A stretch of 64,000 bases of DNA from SYIM01 sp039800205 (GTDB lineage: Bacteria; Pseudomonadota; Gammaproteobacteria; Burkholderiales; Burkholderiaceae_E). The DNA lies in contig JBDLRB010000268.1 of assembly GCA_039800205.1 (NCBI GenBank), positions 6,445-70,444 of the forward strand, read 5' to 3'. Shown here piece after piece: positions 17,270-24,792 of this stretch. The translations under genes were made by a program, and so were the position numbers. Each line of letters begins with the position of its first letter. Position 1 is the stretch's first letter. The notes under the pieces are model-generated. The model saw nothing but the letters and a program-made list of their open reading frames with translations, searched no databases and was not told the origin of the DNA.

Positions 17270-17814
17270 TTCGGTTCCCACCCGAGGGGGCCCGTCAGTG
17301 TACCGCTCGTTTCGTCCAGCCCGGCACAAACCGCGATCGAGCCGATGGGTTCGAGCTCCTGGTCGAGACAGTTCGCCCACAACAGTCGGGCGGGTCCATG
17401 GCCGGGGATCACGATCGCGGGATCGAGTTCCAGCAGCGGTGCAAGTACGAAGGCACGCAGGTGCATGCGCGGATGCGGAACCTGCAGATCCGGGTGGTCA
17501 ATGGTCTCCTGGTCGACCAAAAGGAGGTCGAGATCCAGTGTCCTGGGCGCATTCGGATAGGGGCGCTGGCGGCCCGCGTCGCGCTCCACCTGTTGCAGCG
17601 CCCTCAGCAGATCGATGGCCGAAATCGCTGACTGGACGCGGATCACCGCGTTGACGAAATCGGGCCCGGTCGCCCCGATCGGTGCACTTCGATACAGGCG
17701 GGAGCAGCCGGACAGGCGCAGCGAATCCAGTGTTCGGAGCGTGCCGATCGCCTGTTCGATGGTCAGGCGGGGCGAGCCCAGGTTGGCGCCCAGGCCGATA
17801 TAACAGGTCCGCAT
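17266..17814 (-). CDS. folK: 2-amino-4-hydroxy-6-hydroxymethyldihydropteridine pyrophosphokinase
   Basis: 182 residues from the Met at 17814; the in-frame extension to 17982 would run into pcnB. HPPK transfers pyrophosphate from ATP to the pterin, the step before dihydropteroate synthase. Seen: YIGLGANLGSPRLTIEQAI at residues 5-23, YRSAPIGATGPDFVNAV near 43-59, NAPRTLDLDLLLVD near 92-105 with the metal aspartates, and PHPRMHLRAFVLAPLLEL near 115-132. The gene is 28 bp after pcnB and ATGA-coupled to DUF486. Confidence 0.95.
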   Translation of the reverse strand: MRTCYIGLGANLGSPRLTIEQAIGTLRTLDSLRLSGCSRLYRSAPIGATGPDFVNAVIRVQSAISAIDLLRALQQVERDAGRQRPYPNAPRTLDLDLLLVDQETIDHPDLQVPHPRMHLRAFVLAPLLELDPAIVIPGHGPARLLWANCLDQELEPIGSIAVCAGLDETSGTLTGPLGWEPK

Positions 17815-17842
17815 GGCAGGATGGACGGCGAGCACCGCCCGA

Positions 17843-19243
17843 TCAACGGTCCGCACTCGACCCCGTCGGGGTGTTTGCCGCATCGTCAGAGGCGCTGCCG
17901 GAGCGCGCCGAGCGACTGCGACTGCGACGCTTGCGTCGAGGACCTGAACCGCCCTCACGGGGGGCGACCGATGAGGCCTCACGGATCATTTCGGCGCGGC
18001 GTGTCCCGTCGGCATCGATGAACTCGGTCCACCACTGACCGATCGCCTCCGGAAGCTCACCGGAGTCACATCGCAGCAAGAGGAAATCGTAGCCCGCCCG
18101 CAACCGGAGATGGTCGAGCAGGGCAAAGGGCGTCCGGCCCGTCCGGCGCTCGAAACGAGGCTGCATCATCCAGATTTCGCGCATGTCCGCCTGGTGACGG
18201 CGCTGGATGGCGAGTTGGGCGGCCTGCTGATCCATCACGATATCGATGGCCTCGGCAAGCGCGGGCACCGACGGTTTGCCCGCGGCCAGGGACTGTTGCC
18301 AGCGGACCTGGACGGGCTGCCACAGCAGCGATGCAAACAGAAAACCGGGGGAAATGGGCTTGCCTGCGAGCACTCTCTGATCGGTGCGCTCGAGTGCGGT
18401 GGTCACAAAACGCTCGCCGTCGGGTTGTTCGAGGATCACATCCAGCAGAGGCAACAGGCCATGGTGCAGGCCCTCCCGGCGCAGTTCATGCAGGCAGGCG
18501 AGTGCGTGCCCGCTCACGAGCAGCTTCAGCATTTCGTCGAACAGACGTGCCGCTGGAACATTGGAGATGAGCGGCGCCAGAGCACGAATGGGCGCACGTG
18601 TCCGGGCATCGATCTCAAATCCGAGTTTTGCAACAAATCGCGCGACACGGAGCATCCGCACCGGATCCTCGCGGAACCGCTGTTCCGGTTCGCCGATGAT
18701 GCGCAGTACCCGCTTTTTCATGTCGCGCACGCCGTCGTGATAGTCGAGCAGCGTGTCGGCGATCGGGTCCAGGTAGAGCGCGTTGATCGAGAAATCCCGC
18801 CGGGCGGCATCCTCGGCCTGAGAGCCCCAGACGTTGTCTTTCAGAACGCGGCCATGCTCATCGGTCTCGGCGGCTTCCTGGATGGCGCGGAAGGTGGAGA
18901 CTTCGATCGTTTCGCGACCAAAGAGGACATGAACGATCTGGAACCGTCGACCGATGACGCGGGAACGCCGGAACAGGTTGCGCACCTGGTCGGGCGTGGC
19001 GTTGGTGGCGACATCAAAGTCTTTCGGTCGCAGGCCCAGCATCAGGTCGCGTACCGCGCCGCCGACGACATAGGCCTTGAAACCGGCGTCCTGCAGGGTC
19101 CGACAGGTTCGCACAGCGGCCTCGGAAACCAGCGATAGCTCGACGCCGTGGGCGCTGGCCTTGAGTTGCCGCGCTTTTTCGCGGACGGCCGAGCGAGGCC
19201 CGTCATCGCGACCGAGCATTCGACGGATCAGTGAGCGAATCAT
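17843..19243 (-). CDS. pcnB: poly(A) polymerase I
   Basis: 466 residues from the ATG at 19243, which overlaps the HAD gene stop (ATGA); the longer open frame upstream is the shadow of that gene. PcnB adds 3' poly(A) tails that promote RNA decay. Seen: AYVVGGAVRDLMLGLRPKDF near residue 56-75 with the nucleotidyltransferase aspartates, FRRSRVIGRRFQIVHV near 90, ARRDFSINALYLDP near 147 and RMLRVARFVAKLGF near 196. The C-terminus is basic and Arg/Ser-rich, as in other PcnB proteins. Confidence 0.94.
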   Translation of the reverse strand: MIRSLIRRMLGRDDGPRSAVREKARQLKASAHGVELSLVSEAAVRTCRTLQDAGFKAYVVGGAVRDLMLGLRPKDFDVATNATPDQVRNLFRRSRVIGRRFQIVHVLFGRETIEVSTFRAIQEAAETDEHGRVLKDNVWGSQAEDAARRDFSINALYLDPIADTLLDYHDGVRDMKKRVLRIIGEPEQRFREDPVRMLRVARFVAKLGFEIDARTRAPIRALAPLISNVPAARLFDEMLKLLVSGHALACLHELRREGLHHGLLPLLDVILEQPDGERFVTTALERTDQRVLAGKPISPGFLFASLLWQPVQVRWQQSLAAGKPSVPALAEAIDIVMDQQAAQLAIQRRHQADMREIWMMQPRFERRTGRTPFALLDHLRLRAGYDFLLLRCDSGELPEAIGQWWTEFIDADGTRRAEMIREASSVAPREGGSGPRRKRRSRSRSARSGSASDDAANTPTGSSADR

Positions 19244-19959
19244 TCGAACAGGCGCAGCAGCGTCCAGCCGCGCTCGCGCGCGACCTGCTCGAGCGTCGGG
19301 TCGGGGTTGGTCGCAACCGGGTGGCTCACCCGCGAGAGAAGCGGGAGATCGTTGGCCGAATCGCTGTAGAACCAGCTGTGCTCGAACGCGGACCAGCTCA
19401 GGCCCAGGCCGTTCAGCCAGTGCTCGGTGCAGGTGATCTTGCCTTCCCGGAAGGCCGGCGTGCCGCGGGGTCGGCCGGTGTAGCGTCCGTCGACCGATTC
19501 GATGCCGGTCGCAACCAGGTGCGGGAGCCCGAATTCGCGTGCGATCGGAGCGGTCACGAACTCGTTGGTGGCTGTGACGAGCGCGCACAGGTCACCGGCG
19601 TCGAGGTGACGGCGGACCAGCGCGCGGGCTTCGTCACGGATGGCTGGGACAATGACCTGCTGCATGTACGCCTGGTGCCACGCGTCGAGCGTCTCGCGAC
19701 TGTGGCGGGCCAAGGGTGCGAGCTGAAATTCGAGGAATTCGAAGATGTCGAGCGTGCCCGCCTCGTACTGTCGCATGTAGTGCTCATTACGGGCCTGATG
19801 CGAGACGGGGTCGAGTGCGCCGACCTGCCCGAGAAAGCGCGCCCACTCGTAATCGCTATCGATGGGTAATAGCGTGTGATCCAGGTCGAACAGGGCCAGC
19901 CCGCTGGGGCCGTCTGGGACGGGTGTCTGAGTGTGCGAGGGGGAGGGGGGAGCAGTCAT
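19240..19959 (-). CDS. HAD-superfamily (IB) phosphatase, SerB-like
   Basis: 239 residues. Class IB HAD hydrolase: motif I LFDLDHTLLP near residue 23, motif II with VTATNEF near 130, motif III KITCTEHW near 174 and motif IV YSDSANDLPLL near 195. Members dephosphorylate small phosphomonoesters; histidinol-phosphate and phosphoserine phosphatases are relatives. It is ATGA-coupled on both sides, to hda and to pcnB, an arrangement I know from other Burkholderiales. Substrate unresolved. Confidence 0.88.
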   Translation of the reverse strand: MTAPPSPSHTQTPVPDGPSGLALFDLDHTLLPIDSDYEWARFLGQVGALDPVSHQARNEHYMRQYEAGTLDIFEFLEFQLAPLARHSRETLDAWHQAYMQQVIVPAIRDEARALVRRHLDAGDLCALVTATNEFVTAPIAREFGLPHLVATGIESVDGRYTGRPRGTPAFREGKITCTEHWLNGLGLSWSAFEHSWFYSDSANDLPLLSRVSHPVATNPDPTLEQVARERGWTLLRLFE

Positions 19960-20630
19960 GAAGCGTGCAGTTTAACAGCGCTCTGACGTTCGAAGTCTCG
20001 AAGCAGCGGGACGGTCAGCATGCGCTGCCGCTCAAGTGCGTACCGGTCGAGTGCATGCAGCAGTGCCAGGAGGCTACGCAGATCGCGAGGTTTGTGCCGG
20101 AGCAGGTAATCGATCAGGTCGGGCGCAAACGGTGTACCGGACTCGGTCAACTGTCGTTCGATCGCCGCCCTGAGTGCCTCGTCCGGGAGCGCGAGCAGAC
20201 GCAGTACCAGGCCGTAGCCCAGGCGCGTGCGCAGATCGTCCCGGACGGCCAGGGCCTGGGGCGCCTGCAGGCCGGCGCAGACGATCGCTGCCTTCGGCTC
20301 CGCGAGCACGTGATTGAAGAGGTGAAACAGCGCCGCCTGTCGCGTAGCGTCAAGCCGGTCGCAGTCATCGACCGCGATGACCGTCCCGGGTTCGATCGCT
20401 TGCGCGAAGAAGGCGAGGTCTGTGTCCGGACCCAGGACTGGGCCTCGCAGGGCGCGCAGCAGGTGCGTTTTGCCCGTACCGGCTTGCCCCCACAGATAGA
20501 TCAGCCGAAAGCCCCGATCCCCCTGTGCCACTGCCCGGATTCGATCAAGCGCCTCGGCGTTGGGCCCCGGAACGAAGTTGTCGAAGCCCGGTGGGGCCGG
20601 CCGGATCAGGTCAAGAATCAGTTGTTGCAT
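19956..20630 (-). CDS. hda: DnaA regulatory inactivator Hda
   Basis: 224 residues from the Met at 20630; the extension to 20786 has no homology. A DnaA-like AAA+ ATPase that acts with the DNA polymerase clamp to convert DnaA-ATP to DnaA-ADP. Seen: the N-terminal clamp-binding motif QLILDL, Walker A LWGQAGTGKTHLL near residue 45, Walker B VIAVDDCDRL near 90 and the lid ALPDEALRAAIERQL near 150. It heads the hda-HAD-pcnB coupled group and follows the AI-2E permease by 19 bp. Confidence 0.92.
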   Translation of the reverse strand: MQQLILDLIRPAPPGFDNFVPGPNAEALDRIRAVAQGDRGFRLIYLWGQAGTGKTHLLRALRGPVLGPDTDLAFFAQAIEPGTVIAVDDCDRLDATRQAALFHLFNHVLAEPKAAIVCAGLQAPQALAVRDDLRTRLGYGLVLRLLALPDEALRAAIERQLTESGTPFAPDLIDYLLRHKPRDLRSLLALLHALDRYALERQRMLTVPLLRDFERQSAVKLHAS

Positions 20631-20649
20631 CGCGCTCGGGGTGGGGGGC

Positions 20650-21720
20650 TCAGGGCTCGCGATGAAAGTCGCTGGCCAGCCAGGCACCATGCAGCCGACG
20701 CAGCACGACCGAGGCTGCGGCCGCGAGTGGCAGGGCCAGCAACAGGCCAATGAAGCCGAAGAGCGTGCCAAAGGCGAGCAAGGCAAAGAGCACCGCGATG
20801 GGGTGAAGACCGATCCGCTCGCCCACCAGCCGGGGCGTGAGCCAGTAGCTTTCGATCAGCTGGCCCAGCCCGAATACGATCCCGACGGCGATCAGTCCGT
20901 CGAGTGGCCCCAGTTGCAGCATGGCCGAGATCAACGCGATCAAGAGCCCCGCTCCGAACCCGATATAGGGGATGAAAGACAGCAGGCCCGTCAGAACGCC
21001 CAGGGGCAACCACTGGTGAAGCCCCGCAATCAAAAGCCCCAGGCTGTACCAGAGCGCCAGGCAGACCATGACGAGCAGTTGTCCGCGCAGGTATTGTCCC
21101 AGCAGCGCGTCCGTCTCGGCGAGCGCCGAATGGGCGCCCTGGGCCCAGCGCCGGGGGATCAGTGCGAAGGCCCGGGTGGTGATCGTTGGCCAGTCGACCA
21201 GGAGGTAAAGGAGGAGAACCGGCACCAGCACGACCAGCCCGATGATTTCCAGCGCGGCGGACCATCCGGATCGGACATATTGCATCAGCGCGGTGGCCAC
21301 ATCCTGGCCGCTGTCGGCGAGTTGGGCCGTCAGCCAGTCCCGGATCCGTCCGCCATCGAGCACGATCTCGGTCCCCAGGTGTTCATTGATCCAGGGCAGC
21401 AGGCGGTTGCTGACGGTGAGGGCGAGTGCGGGCAGTTGGGTGCGGATCTGGCGCAATTCGGACTGGATGATGGGCACCAGAATCAGCGCAATGACCACGA
21501 CAGCGATCACCGAGAGCAGGATCATGATCGCAGCGCCGACCGCTCGCGGAACGCGAAGACGGGCCATCGAGTCGACCGCCGGCGCGAAGGCGTAGGCCAG
21601 GATGGCGGCTGCGACAAAGGGTGTGATGATGCCGCGCAACTCGAACGCCACCCAGGCGAGCAGCGCTGCGGTCAGTACCCAGGGCAGAGCCTGGCGGAAG
21701 GGCGATGTGACAGGGGTCAA
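20650..21720 (-). CDS. AI-2E family (PerM-like) permease
   Basis: 356 residues with about eight membrane helices. Seen: an N-terminal helix pair with ALPWVLTAALLAWVAFEL and PFVAAAILAYAFAPAVD, a loop rich in charged residues around 75-150, and the family hallmark FIPYIGFGAGLLIALISAML near 250-270 followed by SYWLTPRLVGERIGLHPIAV near 295. The family includes Na+/H+ antiporters and the AI-2 exporter TqsA. It probably heads the transcript running into hda. Transported solute unknown. Confidence 0.88.
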   Translation of the reverse strand: MTPVTSPFRQALPWVLTAALLAWVAFELRGIITPFVAAAILAYAFAPAVDSMARLRVPRAVGAAIMILLSVIAVVVIALILVPIIQSELRQIRTQLPALALTVSNRLLPWINEHLGTEIVLDGGRIRDWLTAQLADSGQDVATALMQYVRSGWSAALEIIGLVVLVPVLLLYLLVDWPTITTRAFALIPRRWAQGAHSALAETDALLGQYLRGQLLVMVCLALWYSLGLLIAGLHQWLPLGVLTGLLSFIPYIGFGAGLLIALISAMLQLGPLDGLIAVGIVFGLGQLIESYWLTPRLVGERIGLHPIAVLFALLAFGTLFGFIGLLLALPLAAAASVVLRRLHGAWLASDFHREP

Positions 21721-21832
21721 GACGGTGGGCCCTGATTGGCTGCGCGGGACAGGCGCACGCTAGAATTCTTCAATTGTATCGGCAGCCCTCGCGCGCACCG
21801 CCCCCACGGGTCCGCCCCGGAAGGTTTTAGTC

Positions 21833-22873
21833 ATGACTGTTTCACTTTCCTACAAGGATGCCGGGGTCGATATTGACGCCGGTGACGCGCTCGTCGAGCG
21901 GATCAAGCCGCTGGCGCGCCGTACGATGCGTCCCGGTGTGCTGGCCGGGATCGGCGGGTTCGGCGCACTCTTTCAGGTTCCCCCGGGTTTCAAAGAGCCA
22001 GTCCTGGTTTCCGGAACCGACGGCGTGGGAACCAAGTTGCGTCTGGCGTTTGCGCTTGACGGCCACGATACGGTTGGCATCGATCTGGTGGCCATGAGTG
22101 TCAACGACATCCTGGTGCAGGGGGCTGAGCCGCTCTTTTTCCTCGATTATTTTGCGTGCGGCCGTCTGGACGTGGCCACTGCCGCCCGAGTGGTCGGGGG
22201 CATCGCGTCGGGGTGTGAGCAGTCGGGTTGCGCTCTGATCGGCGGCGAGACCGCCGAGATGCCTGACATGTACCCGGACGGCGAGTACGACCTGGCCGGC
22301 TTTGCCGTCGGAGTCGTCGAACGCAGCGCGATCATCGACGGTCGTGCCATCAGCCGGGGCGACGTGCTGCTTGGACTGGCCTCGAGCGGCGCACACTCGA
22401 ACGGTTATTCCCTCATCCGAAAGGTGCTCGAGCGAGTCTACGGCCGCATCGATCGGGACGCTCTCCAGCACGATTTTCATGGACGGCCCTTTGCCGACGT
22501 GTTGCTCGCGCCCACACGGTTGTACGTACGGACTGTGCTGGATCTGATTCGCGCGCAGCCGGTCAAGGGCCTGGCCCACATTACCGGGGGCGGGCTGGCG
22601 GAGAATGTGCCCCGGATCCTGCCCGACGGTCTGGCCGCTCGGATCGATCGGTCGGCCTGGCCCATGCCGCCGCTCTTTGACTGGCTGCAACACGAGGGCG
22701 CAATCGACGCGCGGGAAATGCACCGGGTGTTCAATTGCGGAATTGGCATGGTCGTGGTCGTTGATCCAACGCAGGCCGATGACGCCATCGCTCGACTCGA
22801 GCGGGCCGGAGAACAGGTCTGGCGAATCGGCGAGGTCGTACCCCGGACGGGCCCTGCGACCGAGTTCGTCTGA
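21833..22873 (+). CDS. purM: phosphoribosylformylglycinamidine cyclo-ligase
   Basis: 346 residues. AIR synthetase closes the imidazole ring in purine synthesis using ATP. Seen: SYKDAGVDIDAGDALVERIK at the N-terminus, VSGTDGVGTKLRLAFAL near residue 60, GIDLVAMSVNDILVQGAEPL near 83-102, GGETAEMPDMYPDGEYDLAG near 138-157 and AHITGGGLAENVPR near 245. An AAGG site precedes the start. It is divergent from the permease gene, with a TAGAAT -10-like box at 21761-21766 in the shared 112-bp gap. Confidence 0.96.
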   Translation: MTVSLSYKDAGVDIDAGDALVERIKPLARRTMRPGVLAGIGGFGALFQVPPGFKEPVLVSGTDGVGTKLRLAFALDGHDTVGIDLVAMSVNDILVQGAEPLFFLDYFACGRLDVATAARVVGGIASGCEQSGCALIGGETAEMPDMYPDGEYDLAGFAVGVVERSAIIDGRAISRGDVLLGLASSGAHSNGYSLIRKVLERVYGRIDRDALQHDFHGRPFADVLLAPTRLYVRTVLDLIRAQPVKGLAHITGGGLAENVPRILPDGLAARIDRSAWPMPPLFDWLQHEGAIDAREMHRVFNCGIGMVVVVDPTQADDAIARLERAGEQVWRIGEVVPRTGPATEFV

Positions 22874-22920
22874 GGCCCTTGCCGCATTCCTGCGGCCTGT
22901 GTCGGTCGGTGGGCTGGGCG

Positions 22921-24792
22921 ATGCGACTCCTGCACTTCACGCTTCTGGGGCTTCTGGTCGCGCTCGTTGGCTGTGCAGCAGGACGTCCTGACCGAAGCGT
23001 CGAATCCGTGCCCGCTGTGCCGGGAGCAAGCGAGCGCGCGCAGCCGTCCTCTGAGGCCGCCAACGTGCCTCCTGCGCCCTCCGCGCAGCCCCCCCGTGCC
23101 CACTATTCGATCGATTTCGAGGGCCCCGCCCCGCTGCGCTCGATGATCTTGGAGCGCACGCTGATTGGCCGCTGGCAGACTCGACCCGGTTACGATGCCG
23201 ACCAGTTCGAGGCGCTCGTTGCGCGGGCGCCGGACGAGGTCCGCGCGATCGCGCGCGCCGAAGGCTACTTTGATCCGCAGGTTAGCGTGATCGGGGTCGC
23301 CGGTCGGGTCCGGATCGAACTGATGCCGGGGGCCCGGACCACCGTCGGTCGACTGGACCTCCGTATTCAGGGAGACGCGGCGGGCGATGCGCGGCTGATC
23401 GAGCGTCTGACCCGGGCGTGGCTCCTGCCGGAGGGCAGTTTTTTCAGACCGGACCGATGGGAGCAGGGCAAGCGTGCCCTGGTGGATGCGCTCGGTCAGT
23501 CGGGTTATCTTCGAGCCGCGGTGCGTGAGAGCCGCGTCGAAGTGGATGTGGTTCAGACCAGCGCCTCGCTGCGCCTTGTGGTCGACAGCGGTCCACGGCT
23601 CGCGTTCGGTCCGATGCGAATCACCGGGCTCAAGTTTTTCGAACCCAGACGGGTCGAAGATCTGCGACCCTTCGCCGAGGGTGAGCCGTACTCCATCGAG
23701 CGAATCCTCGATTTTCAGCAGCGTCTCTCCCAGGTCGGCTATTTCACGGCTGCAAGCGTACTGCCCGATCTGGAAGCACTCGAGCGTGACCCGGGGGCCG
23801 AACGCGTCCCTTTGCTGGTCGATCTGACGGAGTCGCGTCTGCAGCGAGTGGCGGTGGGGCTGGGCTACAGCAGCGACTATGGCGCCCGTGTACAGCTGGC
23901 GCACGATCATCGCAACCTCTGGGGGGCCGGCTGGCAGTCCGAGTCGGTCCTGTTGCTCGAGACGCGACGTCAGCGTGCGTTCGCCAACCTGCGATCGCCC
24001 CTTCAGAGCGACGGATGGTTCATCGGCCTGGGCAGCAGCGCCGAGCAGGTTGACATTGCGGGCGAGCGAGTCCTGCGCACCCAGACCTATGCCGGACGGG
24101 GGCATCGATTCGTCGATGGCGATGATTTCTATTCGCTCGCGCACCAGTTCGAGCGGCGCAGCATCCTGCTCCAGGAGGGTGAAAGCCCGGGCGATTCCCG
24201 TGTGGCCTGGGTACTCGGCTGGTCCCGGACGCTGCGCAGGCTCGACTCGCAGCTTGATCCCCGACGCGGCCACACCACGCAGCTGCAGTTGTCTGGCGCC
24301 GCGCGCTGGCTGGGCTCGGATCGGAGTTTCGTTCGAGGATATGCGCGCACGCAGCGCTTCTGGCCCATGCCCATCGAATCGCTGGGGCTGGGCGGAGGGG
24401 TGCTGATCGGCCTGCTCGAGGGCGGTGCGATCGCGGCCCGCTCGCGCACCGATATTCCGTCTGAGAACCTCTTTCGCACGGGCGGGGCGCAGTCGGTTCG
24501 GGGCTATCGTTTTCAGTCGCTGGGAGTGATCGAAGGGGCGTCGGTCACCGGTGGGCGCTTTCTGGCCGTGGCCAGTCTCGAGTACCAGTTTCCGATCAGC
24601 GACACCCGGCGGCTGGCCGTGTTCTTCGATCGGGGCAATGCCACCGACTCACTCCAGGGGTTTCGCTTTGAGGCCGCATACGGCGTAGGTCTGCGCTGGC
24701 GTACGCCCGTCGGGCCCGTGCTGATCGACCTCGCTCAGGGCGATTCGGTCGACACGCCCCGCCTGCACCTGTCGGTCGGCTATGGATTCTGA
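22921..24792 (+). CDS. tamA: TamA-type Omp85 outer-membrane assembly protein, predicted lipoprotein
   Basis: 623 residues from the ATG at 22921, chosen because a signal sequence starts there. POTRA-like repeats occupy about residues 60-300 and a C-terminal Omp85 beta-barrel about 300-623, ending LHLSVGYGF with the terminal aromatic of outer-membrane proteins. TamA works with TamB in inserting outer-membrane proteins and moving phospholipid. The signal sequence ends in LVGC (residues 15-18), a lipobox, so the mature protein may be lipidated at Cys18; this is unusual for proteobacterial TamA. It overlaps tamB by 11 bp. Confidence 0.87.
   Translation: MRLLHFTLLGLLVALVGCAAGRPDRSVESVPAVPGASERAQPSSEAANVPPAPSAQPPRAHYSIDFEGPAPLRSMILERTLIGRWQTRPGYDADQFEALVARAPDEVRAIARAEGYFDPQVSVIGVAGRVRIELMPGARTTVGRLDLRIQGDAAGDARLIERLTRAWLLPEGSFFRPDRWEQGKRALVDALGQSGYLRAAVRESRVEVDVVQTSASLRLVVDSGPRLAFGPMRITGLKFFEPRRVEDLRPFAEGEPYSIERILDFQQRLSQVGYFTAASVLPDLEALERDPGAERVPLLVDLTESRLQRVAVGLGYSSDYGARVQLAHDHRNLWGAGWQSESVLLLETRRQRAFANLRSPLQSDGWFIGLGSSAEQVDIAGERVLRTQTYAGRGHRFVDGDDFYSLAHQFERRSILLQEGESPGDSRVAWVLGWSRTLRRLDSQLDPRRGHTTQLQLSGAARWLGSDRSFVRGYARTQRFWPMPIESLGLGGGVLIGLLEGGAIAARSRTDIPSENLFRTGGAQSVRGYRFQSLGVIEGASVTGGRFLAVASLEYQFPISDTRRLAVFFDRGNATDSLQGFRFEAAYGVGLRWRTPVGPVLIDLAQGDSVDTPRLHLSVGYGF

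Noticed and set aside
22477..24273. 598-codon open frame on the minus strand across purM and tamA
   Set aside because: It is antisense to two well-recognised genes in GC-rich sequence, its translation has no motif and is Arg/Pro-rich as expected of a shadow frame.
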